A stretch of 64,000 bases of DNA, from positions 1 to 64,000 of the forward strand of contig CAWUSA010000007.1 of the NCBI GenBank assembly GCA_963925545.1. Reading direction: 5' to 3'. The stretch comes from TMED14 sp963925545. GTDB taxonomy: Bacteria > Bacteroidota > Bacteroidia > Flavobacteriales > Schleiferiaceae. The notes beneath the pieces were generated by a model, which was not told the origin of the DNA, did no database searches, and saw only the letters and a program-made list of their open reading frames with translations. The stretch's first letter is position 1. Each line of letters starts with the position of its first letter. Below, in pieces: positions 33,865-42,036 of the stretch. Position numbers and translations under genes: made by a program.

Positions 33865-36588
33865 ATGGAATACCGGCCTTCTGACATTGAACCCAAATGG
33901 CAAGCACATTGGCGTGAGCAATCTGTCTATGCTGCGAAGTTCCCATCTGATAAACCCAAATACTACGTGTTAGACATGTTCCCCTACCCTTCAGGCGCAG
34001 GGCTTCACGTAGGCCACCCGCTGGGGTACATAGCGTCTGACATAGTCGCACGTTACAAACGACACAAGGGATTCAACGTCTTGCACCCCATGGGGTTTGA
34101 TGCCTTTGGCCTTCCTGCAGAGCAGTACGCCATCCAAACTGGGCAACCCCCAGCAAGCACCACAGAAGCCAACATAGACCGCTACATCAAGCAGCTCAAC
34201 CGAATCGGTTTCAGCTTTGATTGGGCTGGTGACCTGCGAACATGCGAGCCCGACTACTACCGTTGGACCCAGTGGATTTTCTTGGAATTGTTCGACTCAT
34301 GGTACAACCTAAGCAGCGGCAAGGCAGAGCCGATAAGCAGCTTGACTGATCACTTATCAACCCAAGGCTCCGAAGGGTTGAAAGCCAATGTGACCGATCA
34401 AATTCAGCCCTGCAGTGCCAGCCAATGGGCCGCTTTCAACCGGAAGGAAAGCGAAGCCTATTTGCAGCAATTCCGATTGGCCTACCGCAGCGAAAGCACC
34501 GTGAACTGGTGCCCAAAATTGGGCACCGTTTTAGCCAATGACGAAGTGGTCAATGGCCGGTCTGAACGCGGGGGATTCCCCGTCATGCAGAAGCCCATGT
34601 TGCAATGGAGTCTGAGAATTTCAGCCTATGCACAACGTTTACTTGATGGCTTGGAAGGGTTGGATTGGTCTCACAGCATCAAGGAAACGCAACGGCACTG
34701 GATCGGTCGATCCGAAGGTGCCAGCATGGGATTTGACATTGAAGGTCATCCAGAGCAGTTGGCCATCTTCACCACACGACCAGACACCCTTTTTGGGGTG
34801 AGTTTCATGGTGTTGGCACCCGAACATTCGCTGGTGAAATCTCTCACCACTGCAGCAGAGCGATCCACAGTGGTCAACTACATTGATCAGGCCAGCAAGC
34901 GTTCTGAGCGCGAGCGCATGATGGACAACAAGTCTGTCAGCGGAGCCTTCACTGGGGCATATGCCATTCACCCCTTCACCAAGGAGAAATTGCCCATTTG
35001 GATCAGTGATTATGTCCTGGCATCCTATGGGTCCGGCGCCATCATGGCCGTACCTGCTCATGACGAAAGAGACCATGCCTTCGCTAGCTTTTTCAAGCTG
35101 CCCATTCGCCAGGTGGTCGATCCAGACCTCTCAATCATGGTTGAATCAGACTTCCTCAACGGCCTGACTGTTGAGGATGCTATGAAGGCAGCAATGGATC
35201 GCATTGCAAAGGATCAACGCGGGGATCGAAAGGTGCAATACCGCTTACGCGATGCCGTTTTTGGTCGCCAGCGCTATTGGGGCGAACCCATTCCTATTGT
35301 ATACCGGGATGGCGTGCCTGAGGCACTCTCCACAGAAGAATTACCCCTGGTGTTGCCAGCGGTCGATGCCTATTTACCCACAGAGTCGGGCGAGCCACCC
35401 CTTGCTCGGGTTACTGATTGGACCAGTGCTGAAGGCTTGCCTATTGAAACAAGCACCATGCCCGGGTGGGCCGCCAGCTCATGGTACTTCCTTCGCTACA
35501 TGGACCCCAGCAACGACAAGACTTTTGCCGCAAAAGAAGCCATGGATTACTGGGGGCAAGTTGACTTGTATGTCGGCGGGAGTGAGCATGCCACAGGGCA
35601 TTTGCTCTATGCCCGATTCTTTGGACATTTCCTCAAGGATCGTCAACACATCCCCTTTGAAGAGCCCTTCAAGCACATGGTCAATCAAGGCATGATACAA
35701 GGAATCAGCGGCTTTGTTCATCGTGAAGAAGGAAGCAACATCTACTTGAGCAAAGCATTGGCTAAGGGTCGGAAAACCCAAAAGATTCATGTAGATATCA
35801 GCTTGCTTGATAAGCATGACGCCATGGATTTGGATGGCTTCAGGGCATGGCTTCCCGACCATGCAGATGTGGTATTTGAACCCGCTAATGGCCCCATCAT
35901 CGTGGAGCGAGAGGTGGAGAAAATGTCAAAATCCAAATACAATGTGGTCAACCCCGACCACATCATCGATGAACATGGGGCAGATGCATTGCGCCTGTTT
36001 GAAATGTTTTTAGGGCCCATTCAACAATCCAAGCCATGGGACACCAAAGGCTTGTCTGGCGTGACAGGCTTTCTTCGCAAAGTGATGCGATTGATGGATC
36101 GCGTGGAAGACATTGAAGCAAGCAAGGATGAGCAACGCGTGTTGCATGTCTTGATGGACAAGGTTGAAAGGGACATTGCCTCTCTGTCACTGAACACATC
36201 GGTTTCTGCCATGATGATTGCCGTCAACCAATGGCTGGAGATGCCTAAACTGTCAAAGGCAAGCATGAAAGACTTTGCCATCATCCTCTCACCATTTGCC
36301 CCGCATGTCGCAGAGGAAATTTGGCAATTACTCGGCGGAAGCAAGAGCATCACCCTTGTACCCTACCCACAGCTAAACAAAGCCATGCTTGTCAATGATG
36401 AAGTCACTTACCCCGTTCAATTCAATGGCAAAACCCGATTCATGCTGACTGTTGCCGCATCGGCTGACAAAGCAGTGATTGAAGCAATGGTGATGGCGGA
36501 TGAGCGCAGCGTCAAATACGTGGCCGACAAGACCATCAGAAAAGTCATTGTGGTGCCTCAGCGCATCGTCAATGTTGTACTCAGCTAG
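33865..36588 (+). CDS. leuS: Leucyl-tRNA synthetase
   Basis: A class I synthetase that charges tRNA-Leu. The 907 residues show the HIGH variant HVGH (48-51), WFR-type core segments (LRYMDPSNDK), a complete CP1 editing domain (TTRPDTLFGVSFMVLAPEH; VPAHDERDHAFA) and KMSKS (686-690), with an anticodon-binding C terminus ending in KVIVVPQRIVNVV. A small extra insertion at about 610-660 (EEGSNIYLSKALAKGRKT...) is typical of Bacteroidota LeuS. Single-gene unit, convergent with the M23 peptidase gene (3 bp between stops). Confidence 0.97.
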   Translation: MEYRPSDIEPKWQAHWREQSVYAAKFPSDKPKYYVLDMFPYPSGAGLHVGHPLGYIASDIVARYKRHKGFNVLHPMGFDAFGLPAEQYAIQTGQPPASTTEANIDRYIKQLNRIGFSFDWAGDLRTCEPDYYRWTQWIFLELFDSWYNLSSGKAEPISSLTDHLSTQGSEGLKANVTDQIQPCSASQWAAFNRKESEAYLQQFRLAYRSESTVNWCPKLGTVLANDEVVNGRSERGGFPVMQKPMLQWSLRISAYAQRLLDGLEGLDWSHSIKETQRHWIGRSEGASMGFDIEGHPEQLAIFTTRPDTLFGVSFMVLAPEHSLVKSLTTAAERSTVVNYIDQASKRSERERMMDNKSVSGAFTGAYAIHPFTKEKLPIWISDYVLASYGSGAIMAVPAHDERDHAFASFFKLPIRQVVDPDLSIMVESDFLNGLTVEDAMKAAMDRIAKDQRGDRKVQYRLRDAVFGRQRYWGEPIPIVYRDGVPEALSTEELPLVLPAVDAYLPTESGEPPLARVTDWTSAEGLPIETSTMPGWAASSWYFLRYMDPSNDKTFAAKEAMDYWGQVDLYVGGSEHATGHLLYARFFGHFLKDRQHIPFEEPFKHMVNQGMIQGISGFVHREEGSNIYLSKALAKGRKTQKIHVDISLLDKHDAMDLDGFRAWLPDHADVVFEPANGPIIVEREVEKMSKSKYNVVNPDHIIDEHGADALRLFEMFLGPIQQSKPWDTKGLSGVTGFLRKVMRLMDRVEDIEASKDEQRVLHVLMDKVERDIASLSLNTSVSAMMIAVNQWLEMPKLSKASMKDFAIILSPFAPHVAEEIWQLLGGSKSITLVPYPQLNKAMLVNDEVTYPVQFNGKTRFMLTVAASADKAVIEAMVMADERSVKYVADKTIRKVIVVPQRIVNVVLS

Positions 36589-36591
36589 GGT

Positions 36592-37875
36592 TTAGCCTTC
36601 CACCGACAAGGCTTCCAATTGTGCCCTGATTGCAACAATAGACGACAAGAAATTGCTCATTTCTGATTGCGGGAGCGATTCTGTTTTAGGTAAATCTTGT
36701 TTGAGGGCATCTACTTGGACACCATTTTTCCAGAAACGGTAGCAAACATGAGGGCCCGTAGCCAATCCTGTGGCACCAACATAGCCAATCACCTCACCTT
36801 GTTCCACCCAGACGCCGGGCTTGATGCCACCTTTGATCCGTGACATGTGCAAATATTGCGTGGTATAGGTGCCATTGTGCTTGACTTTCACGTAGTTGCC
36901 ATTAGCACTGGTGTAGCGGGCAGCGATGATACGACCCTTCGCAGTGGATAAAATAGGGGTGCCCTTCGGGGCAGCGTAATCTGTACCGAGGTGAGCCTTC
37001 CATCGTCGTTGCACTGGATGGAATCGCTTCATGGTGTAGCGAGATGTGATGCGACCAAATTCCAATGGCGCGCGCAAGAAAGCCCGCCTCAATGACTCAC
37101 CCTCAAGGTCGTAGTAATCCCTGACATTGACTGAAACATTGTCGTAATAGTAGGCGTATAATGCCTTGCCAGCATGCACAAATCGGACAGCCAGGATGTT
37201 CCCCGCCCTCACAAAAACTGTGTCATCTACAAAGTGCTCCTCAAAGATTATTTCAAAGCGATCACCCTTCTGCAATCGGAAAAAATCGATGGTCCAGGCA
37301 TAGATTTCCGACATCCGAATGGCTACTGCAGGTGACACATCTTGGGATTCAAGGGTCTGGTACAATGAGCTTGTAATAACCCCTGTCACCTCTCTTTCTT
37401 TGATGGTGACTGGTCGTTCCACCAATCTCACAAACAGCGAATCTCTCAAGCCAAAAACCACATAGGATGTTTTGGACGATTCGTAGACGAAATAATCAGC
37501 CCGCCCCAAGGAGTCCTTCGTTGAAAAAACCCAGTAAGTATCACCTGCTCGCCAACGGCGGGGGTCAAAGTGCTCTTTGCCCTTTTCAAGCAGCGTTGAA
37601 ATGCTAGGGTAGTCTACACCCAGCCTGTCCAAGACAGAGCCAAAAGCCTGTCCGGATTTCACGACGAATCGTTTGGGTTGGTGATTAGCTAAAGAAATCC
37701 CATACATGATTCCTGGGTCCACTGCTTCGCTGTCAGAGTTGCTGCCCATGACATCGTCGCCAACAAGTGGTGACAGCAAAGACCACAACAGCCAGATAAC
37801 AAGCAAGGCTATACCGCAAACAATGGCGAGTGCCTTTGGCTTGACTTTTCGACGAGGAGACTGAGGGCTTTCCAT
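36592..37875 (-). CDS. M23-family peptidase with a Cys in place of the second metal histidine
   Basis: A 427-residue membrane-anchored peptidase: one helix near residues 15-35, a long extracytoplasmic part with an OapA/LysM-like region (FVVKSGQAFGSVLDRLG), and a C-terminal LytM domain of ~130 residues. The domain has HLGTDYAAPKGTPI (first metal His and Asp) and YLHMSRI, but the HxH motif reads HVC in GPHVCYRF, so one expected zinc ligand is Cys. It may still bind zinc by Cys; otherwise it would be a catalytically altered regulator like EnvC. I recall the HVCYRF form from other Bacteroidota, so it is not a sequencing slip. Confidence 0.88.
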   Translation of the reverse strand: MESPQSPRRKVKPKALAIVCGIALLVIWLLWSLLSPLVGDDVMGSNSDSEAVDPGIMYGISLANHQPKRFVVKSGQAFGSVLDRLGVDYPSISTLLEKGKEHFDPRRWRAGDTYWVFSTKDSLGRADYFVYESSKTSYVVFGLRDSLFVRLVERPVTIKEREVTGVITSSLYQTLESQDVSPAVAIRMSEIYAWTIDFFRLQKGDRFEIIFEEHFVDDTVFVRAGNILAVRFVHAGKALYAYYYDNVSVNVRDYYDLEGESLRRAFLRAPLEFGRITSRYTMKRFHPVQRRWKAHLGTDYAAPKGTPILSTAKGRIIAARYTSANGNYVKVKHNGTYTTQYLHMSRIKGGIKPGVWVEQGEVIGYVGATGLATGPHVCYRFWKNGVQVDALKQDLPKTESLPQSEMSNFLSSIVAIRAQLEALSVEG

Positions 37876-37880
37876 GAATG

Positions 37881-37888
37881 CGAATTTA
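37881..37888 (-). promoter_or_regulatory. Putative -7 box of the M23 peptidase gene
   Basis: The minus strand reads TAAATTCG, one base off TAnnTTTG, ending 5 bases before the ATG. Confidence 0.4.
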
Positions 37889-37923
37889 ATGGCTATTCAC
37901 AACCCAGCCACATCCTCATTCAC

Positions 37924-38871
37924 TCACTTATTGACAGATGGCTTGGATGGTAGGGTTCCCCATGCATCTTTCTCTGTCTGAGTCCACATGTGTGGAAAGA
38001 AAATACGAAGCTGCATGCGCGGCGGCAGGTACTTCTGCCAATTGGTTCCGCCCGTAGCACGCACATCAGCAGGTTTTTTTGCCAAATACCTCACGGCACT
38101 TTTGTAATGGGATAGTGGCCACAGCACATTGACATAATAATCAAAAGCCCTTGCTTGCTCACGCAGACCCTCGGTCATTTCCCCTGCTTCACTTAAATCT
38201 GCCATGCGGTCGCTAACGGTGCGGCCTACCCATTGACTGGCTTGCGCTTGAAAGCCTGCCGCGTACTTCTCCTCAAATTGAATCAAGGTCAAGGTTTTTT
38301 CTCCTGTTGCTGCAATGGTTGCGCCAGACTGCCAGTACAATTTCTTGAACAAGGTGGTCACATCCTTTTCTTCTGCCATCTCCTGACGGTGATCGATGTG
38401 CACCAACTGATTCAAGGGCGCACAGGCCATTTCAATCATTCGGTACTGCGCCGATTGAAACCCGCTCGCTGGCAACAACGCCATGCGGAATTTCAAGAAC
38501 TGCGTCCGGTCCATGCCATCAACCATGATGCTGAAACTGTTGTCCAAGGCCTTGAAATAGGTATTGCAACGGCGAAGGCGTTCTTCCATCAAGGTAGCGT
38601 CCATGCCCTCAGACTCAATGACATCCTTGAGCTCATGCAAGCACAGCTTGAAGTACAATTCCGTGATCTGGTGGTACATGATGAAAATCGGCTCATCATG
38701 GTGTTTGGTTCGGGGGCTCTGCAAGCTCAACAAGGTATCCAAGTGGATGTAATCCCAATACTTGAGGTAGTCGGTTTCGACCAAGCCATCGAGGTAATCC
38801 AACAAGGCCTGCCCTGAAACAGCGTACTTGGCCTCCAAGGCATCGATGCGGGTTTTCAATTCTGATTCCAT
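37924..38871 (-). CDS. kynA: Tryptophan 2,3-dioxygenase
   Basis: A haem enzyme that opens the indole ring of tryptophan to N-formylkynurenine, the first step of the kynurenine pathway. The 315 residues contain KYWDYIHLDTLLSLQ, EPIFIMYHQITELYFKL, a region of aromatic and acidic residues around SFSIMVDGMDRTQFLKFR, and the distal SGFQSAQYRMIE segment. Length is near the bacterial norm (~280-320). It lies 17 bp after the histidine kinase gene on the same strand, so it is probably co-transcribed with the two-component system. No other kynurenine gene is in the window. Confidence 0.92.
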   Translation of the reverse strand: MESELKTRIDALEAKYAVSGQALLDYLDGLVETDYLKYWDYIHLDTLLSLQSPRTKHHDEPIFIMYHQITELYFKLCLHELKDVIESEGMDATLMEERLRRCNTYFKALDNSFSIMVDGMDRTQFLKFRMALLPASGFQSAQYRMIEMACAPLNQLVHIDHRQEMAEEKDVTTLFKKLYWQSGATIAATGEKTLTLIQFEEKYAAGFQAQASQWVGRTVSDRMADLSEAGEMTEGLREQARAFDYYVNVLWPLSHYKSAVRYLAKKPADVRATGGTNWQKYLPPRMQLRIFFPHMWTQTEKDAWGTLPSKPSVNK

Positions 38872-38888
38872 AGGGTGAAATTAGGCGA

Positions 38889-39929
38889 TTAGGCCTTAGG
38901 CACCCCATAAATGAAGGTGCTGCCATGCCCCAATTCGGCGGCAACGGTGATGGATTGATCATGGGCTTCAACAATGTGCTTGGCAATGGCCAGACCCAGC
39001 CCCGTTCCAAACACCTGCTTTCCATGCACCCTTGCCCTATCTGCACGGTAAAACCGCTCAAATATCCGTGTGATGTCATCCTTTGCAATGCCAATTCCAT
39101 TGTCCTTGACCACCACATCCAAGCGATTGGCTTGATCAATCAATTGGATGTGCAATTCAGGCTTGCTTTCTGAAGCGTACTTGATGGCATTGCTGATCAA
39201 GTTCAACAAGACCTGTTCCATGCGTTGCTTGTCTGCCATGACCCTGTCATCAAGGGTGTCAGGCAAGGTCAAATGAACCTGAATGCCTGCGAGTTCTAAT
39301 CGGTCTTCCATTTGCTCCATGGCATCAAGCACTTGTTGCTTGAGTCCATAGGGCGACTGCTCCAAGGTCAGCTTGCCTGATTCCAGGTGAGCCAATACAT
39401 CCATGTCACGCAGCAAGCGGATCATCCGATCCACATTGCGGCTGGCCTTTTTGAAAAAACGTTCCCGCTGTGCGGCATCTTCTACCCCATCCATGAGGGT
39501 CAGCAAGTACCCCTGAATATTGAATACTGGGTTTTTCATCTCATGGGACAGGTTGGCGATGAACTCCCGTCGAATAGTGTCCTGTTCGCGGAGGCTAGTC
39601 ATTTCCACAGCAGCCCGCCTGACCCACATGGTCACTTCCATGTCGACCCGACCCAACTCCTTGGCATCTTGAAGCATGTCATCCCGGTATTTTTCCGGAT
39701 TGTTCAATGCCTTGTAAATCCGGGTGAGCTTCACGTGCATGAATTGCTTGATCATGGATTCTGCAATCACTGCTGTCACTAGACCTGACCCTACAGCAAA
39801 CAGCATCAAGGTGACTGCTTGAGGGGTTTGACCTTGCAGCCAGAACACCAGAAGCATGGACAGGCCGTTTGTCAGACCTACAATCAGACCAATGACGCTG
39901 GCTATTAGGCGAGGGTTTTTGAACATCAT
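38889..39929 (-). CDS. Sensor histidine kinase (PhoR-like)
   Basis: A 346-residue kinase with two helices near the N terminus (about 9-29 and 38-58) and only a very short outside loop, then a linker with no PAS domain. His129 in FIANLSHEMKNP is the phosphorylation site. The ATPase domain has N (LLNLISNAIKYA), G1 (DNGIGI), F (FERFYR) and G2 (GTGLGLAIAK) boxes. The lack of a sizable sensor domain suggests it senses via the membrane or a partner. It overlaps the regulator gene by 4 bp. Confidence 0.95.
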   Translation of the reverse strand: MMFKNPRLIASVIGLIVGLTNGLSMLLVFWLQGQTPQAVTLMLFAVGSGLVTAVIAESMIKQFMHVKLTRIYKALNNPEKYRDDMLQDAKELGRVDMEVTMWVRRAAVEMTSLREQDTIRREFIANLSHEMKNPVFNIQGYLLTLMDGVEDAAQRERFFKKASRNVDRMIRLLRDMDVLAHLESGKLTLEQSPYGLKQQVLDAMEQMEDRLELAGIQVHLTLPDTLDDRVMADKQRMEQVLLNLISNAIKYASESKPELHIQLIDQANRLDVVVKDNGIGIAKDDITRIFERFYRADRARVHGKQVFGTGLGLAIAKHIVEAHDQSITVAAELGHGSTFIYGVPKA

Positions 39930-40624
39930 GGCGTCAACTTGTAACCCACGCCCTTGATGGTGGTGATGAATGCTTGCCCTATTTTTCCTCTGATCCTTCG
40001 AATGTGGACGTCGATGGTCCGATCACCCACAATGACATCATCGCCCCAAACTTCCTGGAGGATGATTTCTCTGGTCAAAACACTGTCTGGCTTTGTGGCC
40101 AACAAATACAACAGCTCAAATTCTTTGCGTGGCAATGCGAAACTCTTGCCGTCCAAGGTGACCGTGAAGCTATCTGGGTCAACGCGAAGACCTGCCACGT
40201 CAATGGCTGAATGTGCCTGCTTCGATTTATGGGCGGTTCTTCTCAACAGGGCTTTGACACGACTGATGAGAACTTTAGGCTGGATGGGCTTGGTGATGTA
40301 GTCATCTGCCCCAGCCTCAAACCCTGCCAATTGTGAGTAATCCTCGCCTCGCGCACTCAAAAAGGCAATGGCCACGGATTGGCCGTCGCGACGAGCCCTG
40401 ATGGCTTTGGATGCTTCTACCCCATCCATGTGAGGCATCATGACATCCATCAATACCAGTTGTGGTTGGTGTTCGATGAATTGCTTCAGACCGTCTGAGC
40501 CATCCTCCGCCTCCAAAACTCCGTAGCCTTCTTGCGCCAGATGGTAATGAATCAGTTCCCTGATATCCGCATCATCATCCACCAATAAAATCAGAGCCTG
40601 CTTGTCCATCAATTCACGATTCAT
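39926..40624 (-). CDS. OmpR/PhoB-family response regulator
   Basis: A 232-residue regulator starting at MNRELMDKQ. The receiver domain has the acidic pocket DDD (16-18), phospho-acceptor Asp60 (LVLMDVMMPHMDG), and Lys in YITKPIQP. A winged-helix DNA-binding domain follows (LTREIILQEVWGD; RTIDVHIRRIRGKIG). It is paired with the histidine kinase and leads the operon that ends with tryptophan dioxygenase. Targets unknown. A longer start 14 codons upstream lies past the -7 box and is unlikely. Confidence 0.95.
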   Translation of the reverse strand: MNRELMDKQALILLVDDDADIRELIHYHLAQEGYGVLEAEDGSDGLKQFIEHQPQLVLMDVMMPHMDGVEASKAIRARRDGQSVAIAFLSARGEDYSQLAGFEAGADDYITKPIQPKVLISRVKALLRRTAHKSKQAHSAIDVAGLRVDPDSFTVTLDGKSFALPRKEFELLYLLATKPDSVLTREIILQEVWGDDVIVGDRTIDVHIRRIRGKIGQAFITTIKGVGYKLTP

Positions 40625-40629
40625 TGCAG

Positions 40630-40637
40630 TAAAAGTA
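40630..40637 (-). promoter_or_regulatory. Putative -7 box of the two-component/kynA operon
   Basis: The minus strand reads TACTTTTA, one base off TAnnTTTG, ending 5 bases before the regulator ATG. Confidence 0.35.
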
Positions 40638-40701
40638 CGGCCATCAAAGTCGGAACATGGCCACACATGCTTGCTGACCTTTTAAGCGGAGGTACATGGC
40701 A

Positions 40702-40708
40702 TACCTTG
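40702..40708 (+). promoter_or_regulatory. Putative -7-like box of the secreted nuclease-like gene
   Basis: TACCTTG, the shorter TAnnTTG form, ends 5 bases before the ATG, as seen before thyA and the unknown gene at 29222. Confidence 0.35.
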
Positions 40709-40713
40709 CAGCC

Positions 40714-41991
40714 ATGAAAGCACAATCACGCCTGTTTCTAGCCCTTTTAATCATTACATCCTTCCAATCATTTGCTGCGGATACGGTGAGAGTTATGACT
40801 TACAACCTGATGTACTACCGGAGTTCAACGAGTTTTTGTGATTACAACGTCAACCCACCAACGGTGAAAGACTCTGCCATGAAAGCCATTGTGGCTTATG
40901 CACAGCCCGACATCATACTTTGCCAGGAAATGAGCGGCCAGGACACCTTAGGGCATTCTGCGTTACTGAACAATGCCCTCAATGTCAACGGCGTGACGCG
41001 CTGGACAAAAATCCCTTGGCAAAGCAACGGCAGCGGCATCGTGGGCGGCATTTTCTATGACAAGGAAAAATTCCAATACATGTCACATGGCATCATCAAA
41101 AAAGGCAATGATGGCCTGAACTTGACCCGAGGCATCGACTGGGTGCACCTTTATTACCGGGACTCTCTGCATGGCTACGGCAAAGACACCGTCTACCTGC
41201 GGGTTTTCAACGCACACCTGAAAGCGGGCAGCCAAACCAGTGATGAAAACCTTCGAAACAAAGCAGCCCAAGCGTTGATCACTTACATGTACCAAAACCC
41301 CAGTGGTGCACACAGGATATTTGGTGGAGATTTCAACGTCAAAACCAGCCAGGAGCCTTGCTATCAAACCCTTGTCAACCCCGCAAATACATCCCTGCGA
41401 TTCAATGACCCCATCAACAAGCCAGGCAATTGGAACAACGTCTACGCGCATCGCTATGTTCACACCCAAAGCACCCGAGACATACAGACCAATGGTGGTT
41501 GTTTTTCCGGTGGTGGACTCGATGACAGATTGGACCAAATCTTGGTCTCAGATGCATTGACTTCCGGACAAGCAGCGTTCACGGTGTTGCCTAGCACCTA
41601 CCGGGTGATTGGCAATGATGGGCAACATTTTGATGACGCCATCAACGCCAATGGCAACAGCTCCGTGCCTGCCAATGTGCTGGATGCCCTTTACAACCTG
41701 TCAGACCACCTGCCTGTGGTCGTTGACATTGCCGTGGAAAGCCCCAACGTGTCATTGGTTGACCTGAAGCAATGGCATTGCCAAATTCTTGGCTCGATGA
41801 CGCAAGGGTTTCGGATTCAATGGAGCAAAGACATGAGCGGGACCACTTACCAGCTCAGCAATGGCCTTGGTCAAATTCTCGAACAAGGCCAGCTCAGCGG
41901 CAAGCAGTTGGATCTTTCCAGCCAACAAGGCCTTAGCTATCTCATCATGGCGCATCCCATTCATGGTCGTCATGTCATCAAATTGCTCTAA
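40714..41991 (+). CDS. Secreted endonuclease/exonuclease/phosphatase-fold protein
   Basis: A 425-residue protein with a signal peptide (LFLALLIITSFQSFA) followed by a DNase I-like domain: RVMTYNLMYY at the start, DIILCQEM (metal-binding Glu), FGGDFNVKTSQE (Asp/Asn pair), DDRLDQILVS and SDHLPVVVDI (catalytic Asp-His). These are the core motifs of metal-dependent nucleases and phosphodiesterases. After residue ~345 follows ~80 residues that look like a weak T9SS sorting domain (ending GRHVIKLL). The start chosen skips an upstream ATG six codons earlier that would spoil the signal peptide. It is followed 45 bp later by a lamin-tail protein. Confidence 0.85.
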   Translation: MKAQSRLFLALLIITSFQSFAADTVRVMTYNLMYYRSSTSFCDYNVNPPTVKDSAMKAIVAYAQPDIILCQEMSGQDTLGHSALLNNALNVNGVTRWTKIPWQSNGSGIVGGIFYDKEKFQYMSHGIIKKGNDGLNLTRGIDWVHLYYRDSLHGYGKDTVYLRVFNAHLKAGSQTSDENLRNKAAQALITYMYQNPSGAHRIFGGDFNVKTSQEPCYQTLVNPANTSLRFNDPINKPGNWNNVYAHRYVHTQSTRDIQTNGGCFSGGGLDDRLDQILVSDALTSGQAAFTVLPSTYRVIGNDGQHFDDAINANGNSSVPANVLDALYNLSDHLPVVVDIAVESPNVSLVDLKQWHCQILGSMTQGFRIQWSKDMSGTTYQLSNGLGQILEQGQLSGKQLDLSSQQGLSYLIMAHPIHGRHVIKLL

Positions 41992-42036
41992 CTCTAAGCA
42001 AACATTTGTACATTCACAGCTTACAACTATCACTCC

